Part shown: in pieces, positions 38,022 to 51,100 of the stretch | Position numbering within the stretch: the first letter of the stretch is position 1 | How the letters are laid out: each line of letters starts with the position of its first letter | The notes under the pieces: generated by a model | Databases searched by the model: none | What the model saw: the letters and a program-made list of their open reading frames with translations, nothing else | What the model was told of the DNA's origin: nothing | Position numbers and translations under genes: made by a program | Origin: Polytrichum commune | Taxonomy: Eukaryota; Streptophyta; Polytrichopsida; Polytrichales; Polytrichaceae | Assembly (NCBI GenBank): GCA_950295325.1 | Contig: OX485807.1 | Span: 64,501 to 128,500, forward strand | Length of the DNA: 64,000 nt | Direction of reading: 5' to 3'

Positions 38022-40735
38022 GGTATGAGTGTGTACTCTTTATTAAAAAAATAATACAAAAAACAACACATAATATATAGAGATCATTGATGGTAAGCTA
38101 TTTGGTAACTATTCATTAAATGCGGTGGGTCCTTGGTGGTCCATTGGTAGGTTGCCGTGGAAGCTAGGGGGTCCAAATCTTGTTGTCCAAATCCGAATCC
38201 GAATCATGTTGTTGAGATTGCCCTTCAAATCTATTGGTGAGGTTGTGTAGGATGTGTATGTGGCAGCCATGGTTCGGAATGGGAGAGTTGATGTGTGCAT
38301 AGAGGTAGTGAAGAGTGGAGCGAGCGATTGTGCAGAGAATTGGGGCATTTGATGGTAGTTCAAGGGGTCTTGGTTTTAATGTGGAGTGTTTAAATTTGGG
38401 TGTTTTGGGTTGTGGTGATATGGAGTTTAGATGTGGGCGTTGACATTGGGCAAATTTTGGCATGGGTTTTGGTGTCGGGTGAGTTACAGTTTGGTGGTGT
38501 TGGAATATAACCTAGTACATGGGTGTGGGGGTTGATACTAGGTAATTTCCAATAGGGCCTTCAATGTTGGGTGAATTTCAGTCAGTTTGTAACGGCGTTT
38601 GGTTCCTGGCAATATGGTATACACGTGTGACTAGGTATTTTTTGTCGAGGGTTTCGGCATTAGGTGGGTTTTGGCCTAGTGGCAGCAGTGTCTTGTTTGT
38701 GATTTTCTTGGGTGTGGGTGTGGGTGTGAGGGTTGATGTTTGGTAAATATCAGTAGGGGCCTAGGCATTGGGTGAATTTTGGTTTGGTGATAGCGGTGTG
38801 TGCGTTGTTTTGGCATGGGATGTGGTGTTGGTTGGCTTTTAGTGTGGTGATAGCAACGTTTGTTTTTTGAAATTATGGGTTATTTGTAGGGATCTAGTTT
38901 GTCATTTTTGGTTGTATTTCGAGGCAAAATTGTTGGCCAAGAGTGGGTTTTGTGGCTTGGGCACAAATTGGGGTTGTGTCTTGGGTGGTGGCGGTTTTGG
39001 CTTATTATGTTTGTGTTGTTTTTCGGGGACCAGACTTTGGCGTTTTTTGGACATTGTTTTTTGGTGGCATTTTGGGTTTGTCAGTTTCCTTTATGGGACT
39101 TAGTGAGGTATGAGTGGTGCTGATTTTTGGTTTTGTGGTGAGGCAGGTGGGGGTGACCTTTTTTTTTTTGAAGGTAAGTTATAGGCAGTTTGTTATTGAG
39201 TTTGTGTTGCTTTTTGGTGGGAGAATTTGTTTGTTGTGGGTGCAAGAGATTTTGCTTACCTTTGTGTGTGTGGCTTTGTGTTGTGTGGGTGGCGATGGAG
39301 GTGCTACTATGTGTGGAGTGCACTTTGACCGAGGCGGAGGTTCTTGATGGTAGTTTATTGAGTGGATTGTGGGGGTTGATATTGGGGGTTGAGTTGGCAT
39401 AGGTTGATGGTAGCCTTGTGGAGAGATTCTTGAAGACGGAGTTGGGGAGTGGCACCTTAGTGGATAGACTGTGGAAGGGTGGATTGTGATTGAATGGTGG
39501 TATCTTAATGCAAGCACACATGGTGATAGTGCTTATAAGCACCCATGTATATGAATAGAGGCAAAGCCCCAATGTTGAAGGTGTATGTTGGTGTTGGAGT
39601 TTTTTTCTTTTTTTCTTTTTTTCTTTCCAAATCTGAATTTGGTATCTTTCTTCTATGCTTGTGGTTTGGAATCCGATATCTTCTCCTTCCTCTGTCTTGG
39701 TGGCCATTCTTGTTACCACTATTGGCTCTAAAGTGTAGGTTTGCTTATCACTTGCACAAACCAGAGTCAAAGGTTGGTTCAAAACTTAGCTTCCCGAGTC
39801 TCTTTGCTAGATCTACCTTAGTTTTTTGTGCGTTCAAATCTTGATTTGGTCACTTCGTGGCTACATTTACTCCTCTCCTTCAATCTCCTCGTAGAGACTT
39901 CCTTGATATGCACAGAATGGATGTCTATTGATTTGCAGAGAGTGTCGATGGCTTTGATATGCTCTCTCCACACTTCGATATGTTCTTACTAAGTTTTTTG
40001 GAGTTTGCAAGCAATCTAGCTTTTCAACCTCACTCATCGCCGGACTCTTTCTTTATCATTTGCTCAATCTGATTACATTTCAACTCTATTCGAAGTTTGG
40101 AGAACATGAAAAACACACCAAGATACCTTAACTCCTTCACTAAGCACCAAGGAGTTGGCTACCTTTCTCAACAAACTTCTGCATAAACCCATCTAGGAGT
40201 TTGCATAGCAATCTAAACTAACGACCCTCTATTAGTTTGGCCGATCAATGTGAATAGAACAAGTGGCCCGCACAAATTACAAATCAACTCAAGAATGATT
40301 TCCTTTGAAAGCCCTGGAAACCCGAATGCGCCTTACTGGCACTAGTTGATCTTGTGCTATAGCCTATGATCACTCCTCTTCTTGTCGACCTTTTTCATGA
40401 TCTCCTTCATTGATGCATTCGCAACGCTAACGAACACTGATCCAACACCAATTTCTTTGCACATCTACTTCATTGAAAGCCGTTGTGTGAAGAGAAACCT
40501 TTTGTCTCACTCTTATGATCAAGTTATGTAGTGATCAATCTAATGTGTTTTGCAAGATCTACCTTAAATCTCTCTTAGAGGCTTGCTAGTGACTACATCC
40601 GCTCCTCTACTTGTTGATCTTCTTCGTGATCTCTTTCATTGACCTACACTCCAAATCGTCTTAGGGACGCCATAGCCATGACCAAGCTGAGTTGAGAGGA
40701 GATCCAATATCCTCCGGAAATACCCCATAGCAACC
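38022..40735. other. Repetitive DNA between LINE copies B and C
   Basis: The plus strand is T/G-rich up to about 39.5 kb, like copy B. A diverged tandem duplication with a 200-bp period lies at 38524-38790. A 233-residue minus-strand frame (39081-39782) starts with an ordinary-looking acidic/basic segment (MATKTEEGEDIGFQTTSIEE) and then becomes low-complexity; I cannot name it. From 39.9 to 40.7 kb two related stretches (near 40380 and 40600) contain CTTCTTGTCGA/CTACTTGTTGA followed by TCATGATCTCCTTCATTGA-like sequence, suggesting another old repeat. No host gene is seen. Confidence 0.45.
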
Positions 40736-40739
40736 ATAA

Positions 40740-42340
40740 TTACATATTGGTTACCTTGGCTCTAGAATAAACACTCCAAAACGCAATCAACCAACTCCTA
40801 GCCACAATCCTCCCACTGCCTCAAGATTTTGAAACCAAATTGTTGTGGTTTTTATACAAATATGTCAATATACTACCAAGGAAAAAACCCAAACACATCC
40901 TAACCATAAATCAACACCACAACCTACACCTCACATTGACCAACCTCATCATTGAGGCCTTCCAACTCACGCACTTGTATCATTTCTTCTCACTTACAGT
41001 CCAATCCCCATTATAACATACAACCCACCATACCAATGAGACACAATCTTCAACTCACAAGGGCGAGCATTATCATCACAATGAAATGGAGCATGATACA
41101 CACATCCTACAAATTACCAAACCATAACACAATCCAAACATTGGGCCGCATCTCAAGAAAATCCACCAAATAGAACGGATATGGTCTCAAAGCACATAGA
41201 TTGGACACCTCAAAAACTCACACTAGACAACCAACCAAACATACACACCATCACTACAATCCCCCCAAACATGCTCCTATACCTACATGTCATGCAATGG
41301 CCTCCATACTACAACCACCCAAAATTGCTCTCACAACAATCAACTGCGTACATAGCCAAAATGCCCCACCCACACCCACCACACGTTTGCTACACAATTA
41401 CAACAAATCATCCACAAAATGTTTAAAACAAAATCCAACACAAAACCCCAACCATTACAATAAAGCCCTATAAAGTCAAACCTCGAAAAAATGGACAAAC
41501 TCTCCCCTCACAAAATACCCCTCAACACACTTGCCCACATAGACAACCCCACCCGTCCCACAAGAATACCATAAGAAAAGAAAAGAAAAAAGAAAAAACC
41601 TCAAATATATCCACATCACCAAATGGCAAAGGCAATGGTAATGTCACCGGCTCAAAAATACACAATCTAATCAACAACATGCAACTAACCAAAAGACTAT
41701 ATATCCAAGGATTCCAAAACATATTGTGCGCTCAACTATATGCTATATGGCTAGCATTAGCCAACACCCAAAACACCTTGCGACATATTTATTGACAATC
41801 TCAATATTATATACCTTATAAACAACCACATAAGACACCCGTCTGCCCAACACAAGCACCCCGACGACCTCTCGATAGCATCAATAGTAAACTTCATCAT
41901 GTGGTCCTAGCACAAAATAACCGTACCTAAAACTTTGTACATATACAAACATCCAAGGAGACATATTGGCAAATGCACCAGAAAACAATGGTGCCCTTAA
42001 AAAACATCATAACCCCAATGCCACACATACATGATGGGCACACCATATCATACATACTAAACAACCCCCCCTCAACTACAAACTTCATAAGGATAAATAT
42101 GAATCTACAATCCTATGTATAAAAATATCACATTTGACTTACAATCGAGCAAGCCCAAAAGTTTCTTTATGTGAAAAAATGGATAAACAATTATCAATTA
42201 GACCGAAAACTCTCAAACCACCATTAGCAAACACACAAACTACACATGCCCAAATAACACATATTCTCAAATTTCATTTTCTACGATACATGGGAAATGC
42301 CTTATGTGAACCCCTAGAGTGGTCCACCACTCCACGTTAT
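40740..42340 (+). mobile_element. LINE copy C/D, 5' part (connection region and RNase H)
   Basis: Plus-strand remnant of the same family as A and B. NIHTITTIPPN (about 41240) matches EIHTIVTIPPN of copy B. RNase H features follow at about 41620-41990: GNVTGSKIHN, CAQLYAIWLAL (the usual catalytic Glu of AEL is Gln), IYIDNLNIIYLINNHIRHPS, and a degenerate C-terminal patch. The stretch ending FHFLRYMGNA leads to PRY at 42340, where the element is interrupted. It continues at 50280. Multiple frameshifts and stops. Confidence 0.75.
42333..42340. repeat. Target-site duplication, left copy, of the 7.9-kb insertion
   Basis: CACGTTAT, identical to 50272-50279; the bases on either side of the two copies differ. 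Confidence 0.7.
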
Positions 42341-43364
42341 CACTTTTAGTTAGAATACTAGCATTAAAAGTCAGAATTGATAGGGAATTTAGGAAAAATT
42401 AATTCATTTAGCATTAAGCCTAGAAGAAGGAAGATGAATTATCAAGGACTTCGGGCCTTCCACCGGAAGAAACAAAAATCTAGTGAAAGGTAAGGTTGGC
42501 CAAAATGAAAACAAAGTAGTGCTAGAAAATAACGAAGTAGAAAAAAACATGTTAGCTAGTAAAAACAAATAGATAAGATTTAAGTTAGTAGATGCTAGCT
42601 AAGTAAATATGGGCAACATAAAACAATTGGAGGTGTTTGGTGTACGAAGGTGAAATCGGCATGAATTTTTTTTTTTAAAAAAAAAACGAAATGAACTACT
42701 TGCCTATTTGGCCCCTTACCAAGTCGATGGCAAAAATTTAGAAATATTTTTAAGGTCTCCCGTCGGAGCCACCTCAGCGAGAAGGTGACAACCTCAACTG
42801 GAAAAACTCCCGAGCCTAAATTTTGGGGAAGGATTCAAAAAATACAGCCGGTGGTGGAGGGGTCCAACACATTTTTTAAAGGGTTTAAAAACCTCCTCCT
42901 TCGACTTTGTTCTATCTTTCTTCTTCTAAATGCTTGGGCGAAATCACCATTCTATGTAGTTAGGAAAAAACTTATATTTTACCTTCTAAATGTCCTAATA
43001 GCAAGGCTTGAAAAAATCTTCTATTATATTTTCTAGTTAGAATGTGTGTCTGTTATCACACAAAAATTCTTCATTTTTTGTAAAGGTACTTTAGATTGTA
43101 TGATTGCAAGTGGAGGCATTGTAGACATCAGCCGCCGATGTCCTGAACGCTCAGTTCATGATTTATAATAAAATAAATATCATTATTCTCTTGTAGAAAT
43201 TTTATAGAGCTATATGTAGTTTTTTTCCATTTGTGATTTTGTTAAGGTAGCAATTACTTATGAGTTTTCACATATGGAATAAAAAAACAAGGTGTTCATT
43301 TGGATAGCGTTTACTGGATCAGATCTCCTAGCCCAATAAAAGTTTAAATTTTGAAAATTTATAT

Positions 43365-43870
43365 TTTATCCAACTAGATATTTTGTCTAGTTTTCCAAGA
43401 TTGTTTAGAACGATTGATTTGAATAAGACATGAATTAGATATGAATTTTTGAAGGCGGGATACGTAGTTTGAGACTTCATGGTTGACTGTTGCATTACAG
43501 GGAGTTTGCTGAATTCATCTTGGCTTAACTTGCTAATAACACATTTTTATCAAATAGATATTTCTAATATTTTTCTAAGGTTATATAGAACGTTTGATTT
43601 CACTAATAAACAAATTAGATGCAAATTTCTAAAGACGAGATACGTAGTTTAAGACTTCTTGATTGACTGCTATATTGCAAGGAATCTGCTGGATTCATCT
43701 TGGCTTAACTTGTTGAAATCATATTTTTTTTCAATTACACCTTGTTAATAGCTTTCCAATGGTGTATGAAAAGCCCAGATCCAAATAATAATGAATTTAC
43801 TATGAATTTTTGAAGTTTGAAGTCGGATAGGTGAATTGGAAGGAACGGTTGAATCAACCTCGCACTTCCA
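43365..43870. repeat. Tandem repeat of about 180-bp units, two good copies and one diverged
   Basis: GATACGTAGTTT occurs at about 43459 and 43639, with matching flanks (GAACGWTTGATTT, TTCATCTTGGCTTAACTTG). A third, weaker copy with GAATTTTTGAAGTTTGAAG follows about 165-180 bases on. The period is that of many plant satellites, but three copies do not make a satellite array. Confidence 0.75.
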
Positions 43871-46800
43871 ACCCTTACAACTTTTGTATTTCCTATCTGA
43901 TTAAAGTCATTTTTAAATCGTTAAAAATATAATTACATGCACTAAATAAATTTATAATATTTAGGCCTAAATTACAGTGCAAAAGAAATAAATGATGTTT
44001 TAATCGTTAACTAACGTAAGCTTTATAATCAAACTAGCTACAAGAAAAAAAACAAGGTCAACGTTCGGGAAGTGGAGCAATGAAGGAGGTAGTGGCTCGG
44101 CCTACATCGAGTCCAATCAACCGAAGAGAATTAAGGCAAACTAACTAACCTTAGCCTTCTATTTAGGGTTGGAGGAAGCGTGGCCAATGTATGCATCCCT
44201 ACACCCACTCACCTATCTCGTAAGGTCAAGTGGCTTGACCACTTGACTACGAAAGAGATATCCTATTTTATTCTTCTCGGGCCCTTGGGTATGTTTTATG
44301 GTAGTAGTTTTGTATATTAGAAAATTCTGTATATGGTAAGTCAGATTAATGACCGATACGACCACTCTAACTGTTGTTGGTTTAAAGGTGAAATTAATGA
44401 CCCGCGAATCCACTATTATGTTGATGGCCCCGTGAATTGGGAGTAATGACCCCAATTTATGAAGATTGTGTAACAGGTTGAACCTACAGGTTGTCCGTCA
44501 CCTTAGTTTCATTAAGTTGCATTTCATGATCTATCTAGTGTAAACATACATGTGGTACAATTTTTTGGTCTCAGAATAGTTATTTTAGAATTTTGATAGG
44601 ATGTGAATTAATATTGTTATTCAAAATGTGAAATGGACACTAAAGTAAGTCATTAGTGACCAATTATCCGAAATGAGCTAAGTGTGAGACATTTAGGTCA
44701 TTTGAAACAGTTTTCAAGAGGAAGTGACTGTTGGGCAGGGCAATAGACATGTGGCCAAGTCGAAGAGCCTTATGAAATCTGGCCCCAAGAGACAAAGAAG
44801 TTAACTTAGGGGATATAGAGGAGAAGAAGGGGGGGGAGAAAACAGTTCCTCTCGAGAAGAAAGCCTCCCTCATCTTGCAGTTTTTGAGCGAGTCTAGCTT
44901 GGGTGTGAAGCCCTTTTTGAATGAACATTTTACTCTACATAATATAATAGCGTGAAGTTCTTTTATCAATTGTGTGTGTGGGAGTTGAACTTGTGGTGTT
45001 GATGCTTGTGTTAAATCAAGTGAGTCAAAGTGTATTTCCTGGGTTCGGGAAGAATCCAGAGTGAAGTTGTGACGTCTTACTTCTGTGAAAGAAGTAAGTT
45101 AATTGTCGTGTGATCTTAACTGTGTAAGCCTATCAGTCACCGGGTTGAATTTGAAATTCCAACGTGACTAAGTTACAGGAGTCCTCTCGGGAAGGGAGTG
45201 ACAATTTCTCTGCAGTGGCGAAAAGTCCCTCTCGAATAATCACCCTTGGCGTGAAGCCCTTGAAGTGTGCAAAGCAGGTTTTATTACTCAATCTGGGAAC
45301 ATTGAAGTATGAATCCATGTCGGGAATTCGTGTGCACATATTCCCGTTAGGGAGCAAGTAAGTTATGGAAAGATGTGAAACCTGTGATTGATCTGTAAGA
45401 CCGACTTAAAAATTTATTGTGTCATAAACTGATGAAGTTCGAATACATGAAAGTTGGCTTAATTGTAGCGGGCCTACATCATATTTAAAGTTGTGTGAAT
45501 CAATTAAGGAGTGTCAAGTACCACCTACTGTCACCCGAATACAAGTTGTGTGTGGAGTGTGAAACTCTATGGCGGATGAATTTGATTGTTACTCCTGTGC
45601 AAGCAATACATGAATCCTAAACTGAACCCGTAAGTCAATCCGGTGCATCCAGAAGAGAGTGTGCTTCTTGGAAGAAGAATATTACAGAAGAGGATCATAA
45701 GAATTAGACTCCTGTGAGAAGAGGAATTCCTTACTTAATATTGTTCAAGTGTAAACATTCAATACCGAGAGTATCTGGTGGGCCGAAAGTCTGAGGGCTT
45801 TGGTAATAATCTCGGGTGATTTCCTGTGATAGGAAATTGTACGCTTGGACTGATAAAAGTTACTTCCATTAGTTGGGAGAACCATATATAAATTGGGAGA
45901 GCTGTGTAATGTGGGCACTTCTGCTTTGGATCCCCTGTCTGCAGTGATCGAGGGAACATGACTTTTAAATTCCCCCCTCTGAGTCCTCGTAGAAGAAGGA
46001 AAACGTTAGTCCTGGATTCTATCAGGTTGAGTGAGCAAAACTAAAACTGAGGAAGGACGAAGAGAAACGTTCGGGAAAATTCGCCGAGTGAAGGCGACGT
46101 GCCTGGTCCAGTAGCAGTTTTCGAATTTATTCTCTTTGCTTGATCAAATTGCCTTAATGTAGTTCGGGGAAATCACCTCAAGGATTCCGTCATGAGTGAA
46201 TCCTATGAAAGGAGGAGCCTGGAGTCATGAAATTGATAAGAATATATTAGCAACCACGAAAATGAGGAGATCACGAAGGCGGAAGTCGTGCGCGCGCGGA
46301 GCCAAGAGGAAGAAGCAGTCGCGTGGAAGGAGTTGAGTGCGCATTTAACCCATATCGTTTGGGTGAGAGGGGGAAGGCAAGCTTATAAGGAGAAGCGGCC
46401 TGCTACTTAGCCGAGAACAAGACGCTGACTGGTTACTGGTGACTGCTACTTGTTATTGGTTACTAAGACTATGGCCCTCTCTGTGAGACGTGACTTGATA
46501 CTGGTGACTAGACTATGGTCCTGCCATTAGACGCTTTCGGTCCCGGTCCGGTTCAGTTCGCTTCGCTTAGACTCGTTCACTAGGTTCCCGTCACTTGTAA
46601 TTAGACTTTTGCACGTTATAACAATTAATTCTAATATGTTAAAACTCCATTTGATTTTGATAAGTCTAAAATGACTAAACAGTAATTCAATTTTGAGATA
46701 TTGAAGTAAATCAATTAATTTAATTGCTTAGAGGTAGGAGAGTCATGTGTGATTGTGATGTTTCCTAACCTGTGGTATGGCCGATAGTACTTGGTTACTT

Positions 46801-47275
46801 TTCTGAAGAGACTATGGTCACCTCAAGGACTTCTTGCCTTGGGTTTCTGAGACTATGGCGTACCCACATGTCTATGGCTGAGTTGTGACTCCCTGAATTG
46901 CAAAACACATTATAAGAGTGATGTTAATGACGAGAATGGGTTGTAAGGGAGTGACTGATCAATTGCATGTAATGTTGTGAGTGACCCTCAACCTTAATTA
47001 AATCAATCCTAAAACTCACTCTAGAAGTCTTTTTCCCTGTGTTTGTTGTCCTAAATTCATCTTAATTCCCTTGTAATCTATCAATTAACTTAATGGTGAT
47101 CCCTAGATGTAACACATGACACTCATTTGGTCTTCCCTGTGTGGTTTTCTTAATTGGAACCCAATCTAAAAACCTATCTACAATACATAACTATCAAAAA
47201 CATATAAAACAAATCGTAAACCCTTGTTGGCAAAAGACTCGAATCGGAAATTTAACTCGGTAGGGTAACACCATT

Positions 47276-47298
47276 CTTCGGACCGTTGAAGTCCGAAG
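47276..47298. other. Perfect 8-bp hairpin
   Basis: CTTCGGAC and GTCCGAAG are separated by a 7-base loop (CGTTGAA). It lies inside the 7.9-kb insertion; no role is apparent. Confidence 0.5.
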
Positions 47299-50271
47299 GG
47301 TTTGAGATGACACTCGACCTTCAAAGGACCTGCACGAGGACTTAGAAGGTTCCGAGCTAAAGGGTGCACCAACCAGGTAAGGGTTGATGCCTAATATCAG
47401 CCCTAAACCCCCACCCTTATGCGTCACAGTCCGGGTGGTAGCCTATGGTTCACATGTACTTAAGTAAAGTCAGTTCACCATTGGGACTAAACATCCAATG
47501 CACCAACAAATGAGTGACACATACACAACTTACTCCAAAGGAAATAATGTTACAAGCATTTAAAAAATTAATGCTCTTCTTTCTTGTGAGTATTCCCAAA
47601 CACCCTCACTTATCAAATCTTCACACACACATTTGATCATCCTCTACTCCACCTAAGCTAACTCCTAATAAACTTAATGTATACACTGAGTTAAACATCA
47701 TCATTGCACCTACCCATTACATCCATTCATCTAACTACTTGATCAACCACATCCTAATGTTTTGCTTGTCCCAATAACACCCTTATCCCTAACATATCTA
47801 CCCAGTGCTAATCAACCTCGATAGTCTGTGACCCTACTCAAATTACCCCTGGCCTCCAGAAACCTCCTCATAGCCTTCAAAAACCGTATTGGCCCTCCGC
47901 CTTCAGTGAGTTCGGTTTGTTTACTCTCCCAGCAGTCTTAACAATTAGACAACAGAATATTCCTCCAGCTCTGAAATCGATGGCGATCTCGGACCTTGCT
48001 GGTTCACCTAGCTCCTCCAGCCTTTTTCAACTCTGCCCGGTGTCTTGCACTTTTCAACATTCAATTGCTGCTCAGCGTAGCATCAACGTTCCCTCCTCGC
48101 CTAAGGCAGCCTTTGATGCCCTCTATAGTTGTTGGAGCTACATTGTCCAACTTAGCTGAGACATGACAACTTGCAGTTCAAACAGTACAAGAATTCCACA
48201 AGGCATTGCCTCGGCAGCATTGATGAGAACAGAAAAAACTCCTTGTCAGTTCAACCAGAACAAAACACTCCTCTGAAAACCCCAAGCATGGCACCCAACG
48301 ATTATCACAGGGGCAACGTGCAATAATGGTTTCTGTATCAGCAGCTCAGCTGCATCCAGGTCAGCCCTTTTTCCCTACCATTTCTTACCATGTTCCGCAT
48401 ATTTCGCATTTGCAGCTAACTGTAGCGGAATGCAACCCACCTCCTCTTGCATGTTGAATTCGAAACAGAACTCGCTAGTCGTCTACACAAATTATGGTAT
48501 CACCTATTGGCGATGTGAGTGCAGGCAGCTCAGCCTTCGTTCCGGCAGTTTTTGAATCCGCCACAGCCCACCTCCAGTGAATGCAACCCCCCTTCACCCT
48601 CCTGCAGTCCGACAAGAGAAATTTGTGGTGAAGGAATCATTGTCTCCGTCCTACTTCCTCGCGAAGCAAGGGACCATCCCACAATGTACCTCCAGTCAAC
48701 CACCACTCGTTCACATAGACAATGCAGCCCTTCATAGACCCCCAGAGGCCACATTCGCACTTGATCAAGCAGGGTGGCCCATTGAGGATTCAACTCCAGA
48801 ATTGAAGGTGGGGATGAGTAAATTCGAAGGTTTTAGCCGCGTGTCGATCATGTGCGTAAGGCACTTCATCCGGACCTGACACCCTGCCGCGCTCAACAAT
48901 CCCACCCAGAGCCTCCTCGGTACTCAACTCACCCCCAGTGAAACTCGAATTGCACCCAGCAAGATCACCAAATTCAACGGAATCACAACACAACTAGCTT
49001 ACCCGGTATCGGCATTCCGCCTCGCACCTCACACCTCGGGTTCATTTGGCAATTCTTAGACCCAGTAGCACCCAAGGGTTGTTGCATTATCTTGTGGCCT
49101 CACGACATTCCGCAAGGAGTCAAGAGCGCCATGTTTCGGTGAGGTTTCTTCCTCATCGTTGTTTTTTTCTTTTTCTTCCCAAGTACAACTTCTCAGCATC
49201 CATAGCGTGCCAACAAGCCTTCCCATCCCTCGAAGACGCCTCCCCACATCGTTGGCGACACGGCAGGGGCCGAGCTACATAATTTCGGCAGCGCTTCCGC
49301 CATGTTTCTATTGATGTCTCTCTTTCTCCTTCTCCCCTTCCGAATGAGAGCTGCTGGAACCAGATGTTCGGGACCCCTTCCGAACTCTCCACCTTTCCAG
49401 CGCCTCAACCCAAAGTTGGCTTCCATTTTTTTCTCCCCTTGTCTCTTCAAAATTGATAACCAACGAGAAAAACTTGGACACTAGCACTCTTGACTTAATT
49501 AGCACTTGACCCCTATAAGAATATGACCCATAGATGCCTTCACTTAAATCAACTTGGCATCTTTCCTTAATTACTCATAACTTAACACTCTTAATTCAAT
49601 CAAATCTAAACTTTTAAACCTCACTCATTTTTATCTTTTTGATTAATTAAAACAATTAAAAATTCTTAGATTTTAATGTTTTTAAGGTTAAATTCAAATG
49701 TGGGCACATAATTGGGCTCACACCTAATATATGAATGTAGTAAGGTAGGATGTGTAAACAAAATTAACTAAATAAGAAGGAATTTGTGTACAAGGTGGGA
49801 CTTAGGCCAAGTCCCCTCCGCTTAGGAAATTAAATATAACTAAATAAAGAAATAAGAAAGAATTGAATGGTCCATCAAATCGTCATTATTCTGTTCATTG
49901 GGCTAGGGGTGGTATGAATCACACCCGGTTGGTATGTATCAAAGCCATTTCAATTCACAAGTTATGATTGTCTTGGTTCCAAGTCTGGTTCACAAGTCTG
50001 GTGCATCTGCGCTTAGAATAGGTTGTAGGTTTAGGTTAGAACTAGATATGAAATTAATTAGGGAGTTTAGAGCCACAATAGTAAAAAACTAAGATCCAAC
50101 CTTCAGAGGTACTACAACGCATATTTAATTCCCCTCCAAAAATCTAAGTATTCATGTTATACACTTATCATTTGAGTTCGGCTTGGGCACCTACAAGTGC
50201 ATGCCACCTTCACCGAAGGGCTTGTGTGATATTTTTAGGCTCCCTCGGAAGGGGGTGGCCCAAAAGCGCCA

Positions 50272-50279
50272 CACGTTAT
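50272..50279. repeat. Target-site duplication, right copy, of the 7.9-kb insertion
   Basis: CACGTTAT, identical to 42333-42340. Joining the LINE at this point keeps the reading frame. Confidence 0.7.
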
Positions 50280-51100
50280 AAAACTTATTTTGGCCTCACA
50301 TAAACACGAATCCCAATTGTACCCATCTGCCCTAGAAACGACAAAGACACATGGCCACACCTTCTCTCCCTATGCAAAAACAAATTCCTCAAAGGACTCC
50401 AAATAGCAGGACACAATGCCGCCATCCACCAAATAACCAATCTACTAAAATTGTGCATTCACACAAGACACTTCACACTCACCAACACTGATACAATAAA
50501 TGGCACACCTCAAGATAAAACCATCCCACCATGGATTCTACGTTGTCAGTGTGACACTTCAAAATGTGTATGCCTCGCCAAATTACACCTAGACATCATA
50601 TACATACAAGAAGTGGCAACAAAACAAATAGGCCCACTAATACCCACACTTGACCTCTCCATATAAATTATCAAGTTCATATTTATTCACAATAGATACA
50701 CCACACAAACCATTCAAGCCAAACCAAAAACGGCAAAAAAAACAAGAAAACAAGAAAAACAAAAACAAATACAACCCACTAATTGAAAAAAAAGTGCACA
50801 CAATGATGGATAGTGCTCCCCTTAAAGTAATCCATGCATGTGTCCATGGAACCATCTATACAAACAATCTAGAAGAACTCCATAGTCTACACATACCCAT
50901 GACGTCCATCAAAAAATCAATGAAGAATATACACATTCTAGCCATTAAATATATCATTTACATGGTTATAATCAAACATAAACTAGTGAATAAACAAGCA
51001 CCCATAATACCCCTCTCCCGGGATTAAATCCCATGTCACTCAAACTATGAACAATAAACTAGGGCCTACCTACCGCAAGGTAGGCAATAAACCCTTTCTT
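50280..51100 (+). mobile_element. LINE copy C/D, 3' part (C-terminal Cys/PD region and 3' end)
   Basis: Continuation of the element broken at 42340. It reads KTYFGLT, RIPIVPICP, DTWPHLLSLCKN, then ILRCQCDTSKCVCLAKLHLD (about 50540-50600), matching copy B's CACPTIPCTCLAMLRPD. The PD of copy B is LD here. The C-terminal end (SIKKSMKNIHILAIKYIIYM) runs to about 51025. A hairpin with a GCAA loop (51069-51084) follows, in the position of the GNRA hairpin of copy B. Confidence 0.75.

Larger units (their letters stand above)
42341..50271. mobile_element. 7.9-kb insertion inside LINE copy C/D, flanked by 8-bp CACGTTAT
   Basis: LINE coding stops at 42340 (PRY) and resumes at 50280 with KTYFGLT then RIPIVPICP, exactly what should follow. 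CACGTTAT occurs at 42333-42340 and 50272-50279. Eight-base duplications are typical of hAT-type DNA transposons, but the ends (CACTTTTAG and, reversed, TGGCGCTTTTGGG) share only a weak CTTTT core. Inside are a 180-bp tandem repeat (43.37-43.87 kb), regulatory-looking DNA with a TATA-like CTTATAAGG near 46383, and a GC-richer stretch at 47.9-49.5 kb. I find no transposase or polymerase. It may be a non-autonomous or further nested element. Confidence 0.65.

Noticed and set aside
47917-49505. Several overlapping open frames in a GC-richer stretch
   Set aside because: They overlap on both strands and match nothing known. The stretch is inside the 7.9-kb insertion.
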